Shown: positions 17,136 through 25,032 of the stretch, one piece after another
How the letters are laid out: the number at the start of each line of letters is the position of its first letter
Numbering within the stretch: the first letter of the stretch is position 1
Assembly (NCBI RefSeq): GCF_003201355.1
Contig: NZ_QICL01000004.1
Location: forward strand, 166,089-230,088
Direction of reading: 5' to 3'
Source: Indolivaga alginatilytica
GTDB lineage: Bacteria > Bacteroidota > Bacteroidia > Bacteroidales > Dysgonomonadaceae
Length of the DNA: 64,000 nt
Translations under genes and position numbers: made by a program
Notes under the pieces: generated by a model
What the model saw: only the letters and a program-made list of their open reading frames with translations
Told to the model about the DNA's origin: nothing
Databases searched by the model: none

Positions 17136-17837
17136 TTAGCCCATAGTAACTTTAAACCAATGATAGTCTGTATCGTAACATTTGATAAGGGATTCTCCAT
17201 TGATGTAAGTATAGCCCTGCTTCTGTATCTTTACATAGTTCCTGATGTCATTCGAGCCAATAATAAATTCACTCGGTTTGTATTTTGTCCTGAAAGCAGT
17301 ATCGCCGGATTCCAATTCGTTGTAATTGCAGGGAATGAGCAGACAGTCCACTCTTTCTAATAGTCTGGGGTCATTATAGAATAATCCGTAGGTATCGGCA
17401 GCCCCATACATAACTTTCAAATTGTCTGCGGTACAAACCCCGATATGCTTATCTGATTTCTTTAAGCCCGTCGGTTTTAACAGGGTTATGCTTTCGGGGA
17501 CAAACGAAAGGGCATTGAGGTTGACAATTTTATTCAATGGGTCTATCCAGACTAGGTGTTCTTTGTCTAAGACCTGTTGCAAGGCTTCTTTTTCTTCTTC
17601 GGTCGCTTTACGTTTGGCATAGTCAGCCAAGAACCAATCGTTTTGCCTTAGCAGTTTGGCACGGTAGTTATAATTAATGAAGTAATGTACTTTACCATCC
17701 TCGATATGAGATACTATACATATCCAAGTGCTTGCCGGGGACTGGCATATTATAAAATCGCCTTTTTTGAGGTTTTGAACGAATATCGGACGTTTGTATT
17801 TTTCGGCTTCGAATACATCCTGATTATTATTTTTCAT
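17136..17837 (-). CDS. Hypothetical phage protein
   Basis: 233 residues, no recognised family. The N-terminal half has an SH3-like beta pattern (LKKGDFIICQSPASTWICIV, VHYFINYNYRAKLL). The C-terminal half is mixed (CLLIPCNYNELESGDT, SEFIIGSNDIRNYVKIQ). Located between the recombination genes and the methyltransferase group in a tight leftward operon. Confidence 0.65.
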   Translation of the reverse strand: MKNNNQDVFEAEKYKRPIFVQNLKKGDFIICQSPASTWICIVSHIEDGKVHYFINYNYRAKLLRQNDWFLADYAKRKATEEEKEALQQVLDKEHLVWIDPLNKIVNLNALSFVPESITLLKPTGLKKSDKHIGVCTADNLKVMYGAADTYGLFYNDPRLLERVDCLLIPCNYNELESGDTAFRTKYKPSEFIIGSNDIRNYVKIQKQGYTYINGESLIKCYDTDYHWFKVTMG

Positions 17838-17914
17838 ATTGGGATTTGTTGTTTGAGTGAATAAAAAAGGGCTGATGTTTCACAACAGCAGCCCCCCAAA
17901 TAGTTTACAGAGAA

Positions 17915-18340
17915 TTAGGAGTATATAAATACATCCATTATTTGCGTTTCTTCGATTTTGGGAAGTTCCCAATCTGCGAGTGTTCCTTTCATCCCTTCGG
18001 TGAGCCTGTCTTTGGCTACTTGGAGATCAGATGCTTTAATCAGCATCAAAGCCTTAGTCTTTTTTTCGCTGCCTGCTTGTTCGTCCAGACCGATGTAGGC
18101 TACGGTTGCTTTGAAATAGCGGTCGCCGGAGCCGTCGAAGAATGTTTCGGCTAGGGGATAGCGGCTTATATCGGCAATTGTGAACTCGCCGGATATAAAG
18201 GGCTTCATTTCTTCGATGATACGGGCTTCTGCTTCGGTGAAGGACAGGGCATCGACTAGGTAGGGTTCTGTTACTTTTCTTACCTTACTGCTTTCGAGTG
18301 TCTTTTCGTAAGACACTTTACAAATAAACCAATTGTGCAT
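17915..18340 (-). CDS. DUF4494-family protein
   Basis: 141 residues. WFICKVSYEKTLESSKVRKV, TEPYLVDALSFTEAEARI and the C-terminal IMDVF are hallmarks of DUF4494, a family largely confined to Bacteroidota and their phages. Function unknown. Its position next to an SSB-like protein and the YqaJ nuclease suggests a role in DNA replication or recombination. 13 bp after the SSB-like stop. Confidence 0.8.
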   Translation of the reverse strand: MHNWFICKVSYEKTLESSKVRKVTEPYLVDALSFTEAEARIIEEMKPFISGEFTIADISRYPLAETFFDGSGDRYFKATVAYIGLDEQAGSEKKTKALMLIKASDLQVAKDRLTEGMKGTLADWELPKIEETQIMDVFIYS

Positions 18341-18352
18341 AGTTATAAGTGT

Positions 18353-18640
18353 TTAGAATGGTAAATCATCATCCTGACTGGATGAATTGTTTGAATTGTT
18401 TTGTGTTTTATTGCTCCCCTCCCAAGTTTTGAGGCTGCCGATGAAAATTGTTTTATCGTCGGGCTTGCGTTGGTCTTTGGGGACGTTTACGGTAATGGCA
18501 TGGGTTTCGTTGAATTTGCCTTTGTTTTTTAGTTTGGGAACTGCAATATTGATATATTGCTTGCCGTTTTTTTCGCTTTTTGTTATCAGTTCTTTGGGAA
18601 TATCCGACAGGCAGATAGAGCCGTACAATAGATCGTTCAT
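18353..18640 (-). CDS. SSB-like single-strand DNA-binding protein
   Basis: 95 residues, smaller than a usual SSB. The body (YINIAVPKL, HAITVNVPKDQRKP, IFIGSLKTW) has OB-fold-like strands. The tail is a polar Asn/Ser linker followed by DDDLPF, which is the acidic C-terminal peptide through which SSBs recruit partner proteins. It is flanked by the YqaJ exonuclease, consistent with a phage recombination module. Confidence 0.75.
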   Translation of the reverse strand: MNDLLYGSICLSDIPKELITKSEKNGKQYINIAVPKLKNKGKFNETHAITVNVPKDQRKPDDKTIFIGSLKTWEGSNKTQNNSNNSSSQDDDLPF

Positions 18641-18651
18641 GTTTTGATGGG

Positions 18652-19314
18652 TTAAAATTTGGGTAATAAAAAAGCCACGTCTTTTTCGAGAGTGGCTTCA
18701 AGTTGTTTGAGTTTATATTTTGCTTTTTTTACCAGATTTCCGATGGTGTCGGTTTCTTTGGCTGATACCTGTACGATAGTGTCACGGGTTACATTGTAGA
18801 CAAGCAGAGGGGTTGCCCTATTTTCGGGTCGGTAGGATATGAAATGCAGGGTTTTGAGTTTATCGAGTACGGTAAAGTACATAACTACTTGCCAGACATA
18901 TTCTTCGACCATCGAAAGGGGGTTGCGTAAGTAGGCTGTATGTGTGATGCGGTTCGGACATTTGATTTCGATTGCCCGATCGAGTTTTGTTCCTATTATC
19001 CCGTCGGGTGATAATCCGGCTATGCCGTTATTCATTTCTATCCATCCGTATTGTTCAACTGTTACATTATGGACTCTTTCGTATTCGGCACGGGCTAGGG
19101 GTTCGTACATATTACCCCGTTCCATATCCCGTGATGTAAATGCTTCTTCGTATTCGTAATCTTCGAATCGGGCTGAAAGCAGGTCGTTATAGATTGCCGA
19201 TTCGTGGACGGGTTTAGAAACCATTAAATGCTTCAACGCAGAGCCTCCTATTTTGCCGTATTTAAGCATGAACCATTCATCGGACTGCTGTTGTAAATCT
19301 TTGTATATTTTCAT
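18652..19314 (-). CDS. YqaJ-type (lambda exonuclease-like) recombination nuclease
   Basis: 220 residues. QQQSDEWFMLKYGKIGGS at the N-terminus, RGNMYEPLARAEYE (~67-80), LSPDGIIG with Asp104, and AIEIKCP with Glu116-x-Lys118 give the PD-(D/E)XK core of the YqaJ/alkaline exonuclease family; EEYVWQVVMYF is the helix after it. It would resect double-strand ends for single-strand annealing. The gene overlaps the one upstream by 4 bp (ATGA). Confidence 0.9.
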   Translation of the reverse strand: MKIYKDLQQQSDEWFMLKYGKIGGSALKHLMVSKPVHESAIYNDLLSARFEDYEYEEAFTSRDMERGNMYEPLARAEYERVHNVTVEQYGWIEMNNGIAGLSPDGIIGTKLDRAIEIKCPNRITHTAYLRNPLSMVEEYVWQVVMYFTVLDKLKTLHFISYRPENRATPLLVYNVTRDTIVQVSAKETDTIGNLVKKAKYKLKQLEATLEKDVAFLLPKF

Positions 19315-19799
19315 CGCAATACGGCTTTTAATTCGTCTTTAACGGCTATGATCTTGGTATCGCTGCGGTGTCGAAGGTTCTGAAAGGTATCTTTAAGCTC
19401 GTTCAGGGTTTTACATTCTCTTAGTTTTGCTTCATCGGCTGCAATCTCACTGTCAAAGGTTTCCTGTTTGGGGGCAATGGGTCTGACCCGCAGACATTCT
19501 ACGGTTTCCCCTGCTACTTTTGTGGTAGTGGGATAGAGGGTAATCTTTTTTCCTTCCCAATCCTCGATATAGGGTGATCCGTGAATCTTGGTAATGATTT
19601 TTGCGTTGGTGCGGTTGACGATAAAGGGTTTTTGCCCTTTGAGGGAGGCGACGGTGCAATCTTCTTCCTTACCGTTTTCGCCTTTTACCCGCTTTACTTC
19701 TACTTTTACAATTTCTACGGTCAAGTCCTGCCCTTGCAGGGAGTAAGCTCCGATGTAATCGAGATTGACTAATTGTTTCCAATGGGTTTTTTCTGACAT
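19311..19799 (-). CDS. Phage recombination-associated protein
   Basis: 162 residues from ATG 19799 (MSEKTHWKQLVN). The first ~110 residues look like a beta-rich module (YIGAYSLQGQDLTVEIVKV, WEGKKITLYPTTTKVAG), followed by a short helical part that may be protein-binding. This product commonly precedes YqaJ nucleases in Bacteroidales prophages. By position it could serve the role of a single-strand annealing partner, but no known annealase motif is visible. Overlaps the nuclease start by 4 bp. Confidence 0.65.
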   Translation of the reverse strand: MSEKTHWKQLVNLDYIGAYSLQGQDLTVEIVKVEVKRVKGENGKEEDCTVASLKGQKPFIVNRTNAKIITKIHGSPYIEDWEGKKITLYPTTTKVAGETVECLRVRPIAPKQETFDSEIAADEAKLRECKTLNELKDTFQNLRHRSDTKIIAVKDELKAVLR

Positions 19800-19801
19800 G
19801 G

Positions 19802-19972
19802 TTATTTGTTTTTGGTAATTTGTTTTAAGCAATATTCGGTGTACTGTTCGAGTTGTTGCGGTGTGAACCAGAACATTACTGCTGTGTCGGATTCTGCGTT
19901 TGTTGTGGAGTAATCTTCGCAGAGCTTTTTGGCTTGCTCTTGGAATTTCTGGAAGTCTTTTTTGGTTGCCAT
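19802..19972 (-). CDS. Small 56-aa phage protein
   Basis: Read from the complement: ATG at 19972 (MATKKDFQKFQEQAKKLCED), stop 2 bp before the next start. Protein-like composition: amphipathic helix, then AVMFWFTPQQLEQYTEYCLK. It overlaps the 3' end of the 150-aa gene upstream by 97 bp in another frame, where that gene has a low-complexity tail. No family recognised. Confidence 0.6.
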   Translation of the reverse strand: MATKKDFQKFQEQAKKLCEDYSTTNAESDTAVMFWFTPQQLEQYTEYCLKQITKNK

Positions 19973-20328
19973 TGATAGTTTCTTGTGTTTATTTTATCTA
20001 GTTCTAATAATTGTTTGCGGGAAATATAAATTGTGGAATTTGGGTTTTCACTACTTGTCATTTGGTCTAATAATTCCAGTTCGATTAGTTTTTCGACCCG
20101 ATCACGATTGCGAATAGTATATGCTTCGGATTTACTGATAAGGTCGGTGTCTAAATTCCTTTTCCTTTTTCGTTTATATTCTTCATATTCATAAAATGCT
20201 GCGAGAAAACCTTCTTTAAGTGCTTCTTTAAAGCCATCGAATATTGCACTTCTGATATTCACATACGCATTTCCTTTAAAGAAATCAATTGCTCTTTGAA
20301 TGCCTTTTTTCTTGGGTTGCCGTCTCAT
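19876..20328 (-). CDS. Hypothetical basic phage protein
   Basis: 150 residues. N-terminus basic (MRRQPKKKGIQRAIDFF), a helical middle with AAFYEYEEYKRKRKRNL, a segment resembling a winged-helix or regulator (TIRNRDRVEKLIELELLDQ), and a Lys/Ser/Gln-rich tail. Possibly DNA binding, but no family recognised. First gene of the recombination operon after the terminator at 20381-20415. Confidence 0.6.
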   Translation of the reverse strand: MRRQPKKKGIQRAIDFFKGNAYVNIRSAIFDGFKEALKEGFLAAFYEYEEYKRKRKRNLDTDLISKSEAYTIRNRDRVEKLIELELLDQMTSSENPNSTIYISRKQLLELDKINTRNYQWQPKKTSRNSKSKPKSSAKITPQQTQNPTQQ

Positions 20329-20380
20329 TTATTATCTGTATTTTAACATATTATAAAAAATAATCTTAGGTGTATGGGAC

Positions 20381-20415
20381 AAAAAAAGGGCGTACTAAAT
20401 TCAATTAGTACGCCC
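20381..20415 (-). terminator. Rho-independent terminator after ParB-like gene
   Basis: GGGCGTACTAA (20388-20398) and TTAGTACGCCC (20405-20415) form an 11-bp perfect stem with a 6-nt loop; on the minus strand it is followed by seven Us. It ends the ParB-like transcript. Confidence 0.9.
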
Positions 20416-20460
20416 GAAGGTGTTAGTGTGTATAAAGTTGATTGGTTGTGGTGTTATGTC

Positions 20461-21351
20461 TTATAAAAAATGCTCCCCATCTTCAAATCTGATTTCTTGT
20501 AAATCGTGCCTGTTGGTTATAAATGCGTTCCATGCAATAGCTATATAGCTTGTTTTCAAACTATCCGAAAGTCCAGACCGCTTCACATATTTTCTGTTTT
20601 TATCTCTCTTGCCTGAATTTCTCGCATTGACGAGCCTACGGCGGACTTCTTCGATAGATATACAGATACACCTTTCGATAGATGCAAATTGATTGAAAAA
20701 AGAGTAAACTTTTTCAGGCTCATGCCCTTTATGCTTGATTAGATAGGATATAAAACCGCAATAATCTGTTGTTGTCAGGATATTGTATGCCGAGTTCAGT
20801 TTAATGCCTTTTTGCAATATTTCGTCATATAATTCTTTATTACATCTGTATTCATTTAATTGATCGTTAGGTGTGATCTTTTGCCTTTTTGAAGATATGT
20901 TATAGTCAAGAGTGTGCCTTATTAATAGCATATACCTCTTTGTTAGTGCGGCTAACTGAACATGGTATTGGTAGCCGCTTATTTTGAATGTGTCGGAGGC
21001 AGTCCGTGTACGCTGTGTATCAAGAATTTCAAACGCCCTTTGATCTACATTACAGATGGATAATAGATTTTGAGGTTTCCCTGATTCAATGATACTTAGT
21101 AATCGCTGCTGACCGTCGACCATATTCATATTTTCATCGAATTTAATCGCTAATCCGCTTCTTTCAATCCACATGTCACGAATCATTTGATTTGCCAGAA
21201 AGCCTATATGTATCTCGTTTACATCCCGATTCTTTATATTATATTTTTCGAGAATTTCTTGTGCTGATTCGGGCGTGACGTGAATAGCCTCTATGTACAT
21301 ATCCAAGAGCCAAGCCCCATTGCCTGTACCAAGACCGATTTGCTTTTCCAT
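20461..21351 (-). CDS. ParB/DGQQR-type phage protein
   Basis: 296 residues. MVDGQQRLLSI (~77-87) is the core of ParB/Srx-like and DUF262 N-terminal folds; the preceding segment IKFDENMN fits the strand before it. The rest is mostly helical (LAALTKRYMLLIRH, VEEVRRRLVNARN) with a basic stretch at ~245-260. Such phage proteins may act as CTP/ATP-dependent DNA-binding or nicking enzymes; the activity here is unknown. It has its own promoter region upstream with duplicated 18-bp elements and its own terminator, separate from the recombination operon. Confidence 0.7.
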   Translation of the reverse strand: MEKQIGLGTGNGAWLLDMYIEAIHVTPESAQEILEKYNIKNRDVNEIHIGFLANQMIRDMWIERSGLAIKFDENMNMVDGQQRLLSIIESGKPQNLLSICNVDQRAFEILDTQRTRTASDTFKISGYQYHVQLAALTKRYMLLIRHTLDYNISSKRQKITPNDQLNEYRCNKELYDEILQKGIKLNSAYNILTTTDYCGFISYLIKHKGHEPEKVYSFFNQFASIERCICISIEEVRRRLVNARNSGKRDKNRKYVKRSGLSDSLKTSYIAIAWNAFITNRHDLQEIRFEDGEHFL

Positions 21352-21779
21352 GTTAGTTTACTTATTAATTTTATTTAAAATTTTATCATTTTGAACCAAA
21401 GGTATTTTATGCTAAAAGTCTGGCATTGATTTAATTTGAAAAGTTTTCGTAAAGAATCGACAGTTTCAAATATTTAAAGTGTATATATTAGAAAATGAGA
21501 TATTTAATTAGTTGAAAAGTTTTCGTAAAAAGTAGGAACAGTCAGACCTGAACTGACTGTACGCCCGATTCGTATGTTCCCGAAGTATCTGCCGATGCAA
21601 ATACTCTATATATTTAATCACACAGGGTTTTATTATCCTCCCACCCCAAAGTAAATAGCCATAGGCAGTGTGTATTTCGTTATTTTATGCACAGAACCAC
21701 TCCACAACCCAATGCGGAAACTGTCGTAACAGGGGTTTGCTTGTCAACATGTCAAAGAGCTTACCAAAGGAAAGAATAT
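21352..21779. promoter_or_regulatory. Upstream region of ParB-like gene with two 18-bp direct repeats
   Basis: TTGAAAAGTTTTCGTAAA occurs at 21436-21453 and 21512-21529 (identical, 76 bp apart). Each contains the palindrome GAAAAGTTTTC. An inverted partial copy sits at 11487-11501 in the other early control region. Probably the binding site of an early regulator. No gene seen in the rest of the stretch. Confidence 0.6.
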
Positions 21780-22082
21780 TCAATATTGCCTGTCTTTCCG
21801 TATTTCTGTTTCTTGTTCAATAGCTTGCCAATATTCAACATTTCTGCCTTCTACCATTTTCAAAATCTCTTTTTTTAATAGGTCGCTGGCTTCTTCGATC
21901 AGTACCCATTCTGAATCCAAAATCTCGGCTGTCTGGAGGGTTACTTTATCGTCTTTGCCTGAAAAATCAATAATATACCGAAAGCCAAATAAACAATTGT
22001 CAATGTTCTGAGGTATAGGCTCTGCAAGCGACTTCTCAACTAATGATATGGCTATATTCATCACAGAAAGTAGTCCTTGCAT
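21780..22082 (-). CDS. Hypothetical phage protein divergent from repressor
   Basis: 100 residues, no family recognised. Hydrophobic N-terminal helix (LLSVMNIAISLVEKSL), a beta hairpin (CLFGFRYIIDFSG), then a charged helical tail. Its position opposite the CI-like repressor, across the triple operator, is where Cro-like or early lytic genes lie; but no HTH is visible. It may be the first gene of the leftward lytic transcript. Confidence 0.5.
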   Translation of the reverse strand: MQGLLSVMNIAISLVEKSLAEPIPQNIDNCLFGFRYIIDFSGKDDKVTLQTAEILDSEWVLIEEASDLLKKEILKMVEGRNVEYWQAIEQETEIRKDRQY

Positions 22083-22144
22083 TACTCTATTGTATTATTT
22101 ACATTATTGAAATCTCATTTAATCTCATTTTTTCAATAGAAATG

Positions 22145-22175
22145 TTTGATATTAAACATATTCTCATTATATTTG
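22145..22175 (+). promoter_or_regulatory. Consensus Bacteroidota promoter for repressor
   Basis: TTTG at 22145-22148, 19-bp spacer, TATATTTG at 22168-22175: an exact match to the -33/-7 consensus. Operator 1 begins inside the -7 box, so repressor binding should shut off its own synthesis. Confidence 0.75.
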
Positions 22176-22253
22176 CAACAAATGTTACAATTGATATACA
22201 AATAAAGCAACAAATGTTGCAATAAGCGATACGTTTATGCAACAAATATTTCA
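22173..22253. promoter_or_regulatory. Three CI operators spaced exactly 32 bp
   Basis: GCAACAAATGTTAC (22175-22188), GCAACAAATGTTGC (22207-22220, perfect palindrome) and GCAACAAATATTTC (22239-22252). Centres are 22181.5, 22213.5 and 22245.5: 32 bp apart, about three helical turns, which favours cooperative binding on one face. The middle site is the strongest. Confidence 0.8.
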
Positions 22254-22310
22254 TATTTAACTTTATTTACGATTTTGATTACGGATTTTTGATTACGGAT
22301 TTCTTCAAAT

Positions 22311-23003
22311 ATGACTAAACATACAGATAATGAGACTCTTGATTACACTTTAATCAAGAGACATAGAAAAAGGTTGCGTATCACACAAGACGAGTTAGCT
22401 TCTTGGATGGGATTGCAACGTATGAGTATTGTTCGTTATGAAAGAGGTGAACCCATTCCCCCCGAATCAAAGAAAAAACTCTTATATTTTCTAAATACGG
22501 AAACACAAGAGGAATTGTACGGTAATCCTACTGACGATTACGGAATGGAGTACCAAAAATTGTCGGGAGGAAATTACATATTAAAAATACCTTTTACTCC
22601 TGTTTGCCAATACAGCTATTTACTTGATACCTTTGATTTGGGAGATACACAGATTAGCATTGTATTTGATAGAATCAATTCAGGTGCTTATGCTGCTTTT
22701 GAGGTTAGAGGGGAAGCGATGGACGATAATAGTCGGTATAGCCTAAGTAATGGGGATATAGCTATCTCTAAAGAGGTAAAGATAGAAGATTTAAGTGAAG
22801 AAATAAACCCTAAAGATTTTTGGGTAATATTAATAGAAAACGATATTTTAATTAGAAAGATTAAAGGGTATAATCAAAACGAAAATAGTATTGTTTTTAA
22901 AGCTAATAATCCTTCAATTGAATATGCAGATTTCAGTTTGAATGTTTCGGATATTAAGAGAATATACCAAGTTACACAGAGGATAACCAAATTCCTAAAT
23001 TGA
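22311..23003 (+). CDS. CI-like phage repressor, S24-type domain without catalytic Ser
   Basis: 230 residues. HTH at ~14-60 (LIKRHRKRLRITQDELASWM, IVRYERGEPIPPES). C-terminal LexA/CI fold: FEVRGEAMDDNSRYSLSNGD (~130-149) and WVILIENDILIRKIKG (~171-186). The catalytic Ser expected in the G-(D/E)-S-M box is Ala136; Lys183 is at the dyad Lys position. So self-cleavage during the SOS response is unlikely; the domain may serve only for dimerisation. Preceded by three operators and a 14-bp tandem repeat (GATTACGGATTTTT, 22277-22290, repeated with small changes from 22291). Confidence 0.85.
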   Translation: MTKHTDNETLDYTLIKRHRKRLRITQDELASWMGLQRMSIVRYERGEPIPPESKKKLLYFLNTETQEELYGNPTDDYGMEYQKLSGGNYILKIPFTPVCQYSYLLDTFDLGDTQISIVFDRINSGAYAAFEVRGEAMDDNSRYSLSNGDIAISKEVKIEDLSEEINPKDFWVILIENDILIRKIKGYNQNENSIVFKANNPSIEYADFSLNVSDIKRIYQVTQRITKFLN

Positions 23004-23061
23004 GAGCAATTTAGACCTGTTTATAAATAGTTTATAACAACAACGTAATTAATTGAAAATC

Positions 23062-23123
23062 ATAGCGGAAATACCTGCCTGTCACGCAGGGGGTCGCGGG
23101 TTCGAGTCCCGTCCATACCGCCA
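23062..23123 (+). tRNA. Truncated tRNA-Asp(GUC) 3' part: attachment site
   Basis: Anticodon stem CCTGC/GCAGG (23074-23078, 23086-23090) with loop CTGTCAC, anticodon GTC at 23081-23083; T arm GCGGG-TTCGAGT-CCCGT (23096-23112); acceptor CCATACC (23113-23119), GCCA. The 5' acceptor strand GGTATGG is missing: upstream is unrelated AT-rich DNA after a D-arm-like TAGCGG. It is therefore not a functional gene but the 3' fragment left by integration at a tRNA-Asp gene. The 14 bases CCGTCCATACCGCC recur at 56548-56561. Confidence 0.85.
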
Positions 23124-23144
23124 AAGCAAGATGCAAAACATCGC

Positions 23145-23182
23145 AAAGTCCTGAAAGTTAATACTTTTGGGACTTTTTATTT
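23145..23182 (+). terminator. Hairpin terminator after tRNA fragment
   Basis: AAAGTCC (23145-23151) pairs with GGGACTTT (ending 23176) with additional inner GAAAGT/ACTTTT pairing, then a T-rich run. It is the terminator expected behind a tRNA gene. Confidence 0.7.
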
Positions 23183-23228
23183 TATCCCACATAAGCAAAA
23201 AAATGCCGTTTCAGGTATCTTTCACAGG

Positions 23229-23275
23229 CTTATCCGTGGGACTTTTTATTTCCCGGATTTAGTCCTACGGATAAG
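23229..23275. repeat. 15-bp inverted repeat and arm-type sites next to att
   Basis: CTTATCCGTGGGACT (23229-23243) and AGTCCTACGGATAAG (23261-23275) pair at 14 of 15 positions across 17 nt. GTGGGACT is present here (23236-23243), at 23363-23370, and near the other att copy (56481-56488), so it may be an integrase arm-type site. TGGGACTTTTTATTT is a direct repeat at 23168-23182 and 23237-23251. Confidence 0.5.
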
Positions 23276-23404
23276 GATATATATTATTGATAATCAATAG
23301 TATTATTGTCCCGAAATTTGCTTGAAATTGCTTCCTTTTTTTAAGGCTTGTAAACCTAAATCGTGGGACTAAAATATCTCAATAATAAACCTGAGAATTT
23401 AGTT

Positions 23405-23656
23405 CTATAGCAAATTATCCTTGTATAGTACTTTCTTGGTAAGCTTAAAATAAGGGAGTAAACCCTTACTTCTGTAGTCCTGTAATGTCCGGTCACAGAC
23501 ATGTATGAGCATTCGCAGATGCTCATCTGTGATGTGACGTTCTCCGTTGAGTATTGGTCTGTAATCGGCGAAGAGCTCTGCGAGCTTCCCGGAGGTGATA
23601 TCCAGTGAATCGAATGCTTGTTTGATCCGGGGATCATTTTGGTTCATTATCTCCAT
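23405..23656 (-). CDS. Excisionase-like HTH protein of mobile element
   Basis: 83 residues. ERHITDEHLRMLIHVCDRTLQDYRSKGLLPYFKLTKKVLY is the MerR/excisionase-like winged-helix pattern in which the recognition helix (RTLQDYRSKGLLP) is followed by a wing. In Bacteroidales conjugative and mobilizable elements, pairs of such genes lie next to the integrase and control excision. It overlaps the start of the second HTH gene's stop by 23 bp, so both are cotranscribed. Confidence 0.75.
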   Translation of the reverse strand: MEIMNQNDPRIKQAFDSLDITSGKLAELFADYRPILNGERHITDEHLRMLIHVCDRTLQDYRSKGLLPYFKLTKKVLYKDNLL

Positions 23657-23966
23657 GACTCTTTTTTGTTTTAGGGTTATTATTTTTAATAATCATATTT
23701 TCCTTGAGCAGTTTGTCCACATCATTTACTCGATAAAATATTTTGTCTACGATCTGGGAGAATCCGATCCTGCCGGTATCCCGGTAGGTCTGGAGGGTCC
23801 TCTTTTCGATGTTGAGTATGTCACAGACCTGTCCTCCATCTAGTTTTTCTCCCAGATGCTTGCTTTTGTATTTTTTATGCAGCTGGGCAACTTCCTGGCT
23901 GAGTGCTTCGACCCGGCTGAGCAGGGATTCGAAGACTTGCGATTCTATACAAACAATTGAACTCAT
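23634..23966 (-). CDS. Excisionase-like HTH protein with coiled-coil N-terminus
   Basis: 110 residues. N-terminal coiled coil (LLSRVEALSQEVAQLHKKYK, ~15-34), then the HTH (LDGGQVCDILNIEKRTLQTYRDTGRIGFSQIVDKIFY) with the R-T-L-Q-x-Y-R-x-x-G core also present in the gene downstream. This is the helix-turn-helix domain protein common beside integrases of Bacteroidales elements. No integrase is found next to it here, so the element end seems to have lost it, or the integrase lies elsewhere. Confidence 0.75.
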   Translation of the reverse strand: MSSIVCIESQVFESLLSRVEALSQEVAQLHKKYKSKHLGEKLDGGQVCDILNIEKRTLQTYRDTGRIGFSQIVDKIFYRVNDVDKLLKENMIIKNNNPKTKKSHGDNEPK

Positions 23967-24177
23967 AATTTTAAATTTTTATTATTTAACAATAGGCTAT
24001 CGTCATAGCTGATTTTGAATATTCATAACAAATATATAGTATGTTTTTTATTAAACAATTATATATCAGCGTATTGTCTATATAAAGGTAGTATATGTCC
24101 TCTTGTGTCCTCTTGAAGACAACTGCCTTGTCTTTATCTCGTCCTAAATAAGGTTTGTATTGATAGCTATAAATTGA

Positions 24178-24900
24178 TGGAGGCACAAAAGAAGAAAAGC
24201 AAACCTAAATACTTCAAACCCAAAACTGAAAAATGAGAATTAAGATGTCAATTTAAGTTGACCGAACTTAAATTTGAAAGCTATCAGATTGTAGGAGATA
24301 TGCTTTAGGAAGAATATCGAATTGATTTATTAAAAAAATCCCGAGTCAGGCAATCTTCCGATTCAAAGAGCGACACACAGAAGTAGGCTTGCAGACTCTT
24401 TGTGGGTTGTTTGGCTATCCCCAAGCAAGTTATTATAAACAAATTAAATTAAATGCCAAACGACTTGCATAGTGAGATATTGTCACATTTGTCCATAGGT
24501 TAATCCGTATTGTACTAAACTACATTATCTTATTGATCAGTCAAGGTATAGGATTGACCAGAAATATTTATATACTATACTTAAGGTCCTTATTCAAAGA
24601 GAGGCAATCAATATTGTTGCAAAGAATATACAGATCTATTGAAAAACAATAATGTCCGCATTAGCATGACCCGAGAATAGATACCCTAATTGGAATACTT
24701 TAGCTGAGAGGATCAACGGTATCCCTAAATCTGAAGGGATAAACCTCAATCATTACAGTTTTTTAGTATGGAAAAAGAACGTATTAATTAGGTAATCAAT
24801 ATTTAATTTAAAATACTCTACAACCGCATTTAAGTTGTGGTATGACGACTCTTATTAACAAGCCACAAAACAAGTTAGAAAAATGAAAACAGATGGTATA
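24178..24900 (+). pseudogene. Decayed IS3-family transposase
   Basis: Several stop codons and frame changes, but recognisable pieces in order: an OrfA-like tail (EEYRIDLLKKS, ~24315), then OrfB pieces EVGLQTLCGLFGYPKQ (~24379-24430) and YYKQIKLNAKRLA, LIDQSRYRIDQKYLYTI (~24530), and the catalytic end NNNVRISMTRE and NTLAERINGIPKSEGINL (~24640-24750). These match the HTH-containing OrfB of IS150-type elements. No intact ends found. Marks an old insertion just outside the defence operon's 3' end. Confidence 0.75.
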
Positions 24901-25032
24901 AACCAAAAAACAATATCTTTAAATGAATTGTTGTAAGCCCTTATATAGTAGAAGACAGAACCACAGGATTAATATTCTCATATTTATGAAAATACAAAAA
25001 GCCAATTATACCTTATTTCTATATGGATATTT

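Noticed and set aside
23062..23123. Functional tRNA-Asp gene
   Set aside because: The 5' acceptor strand and most of the D arm are missing.
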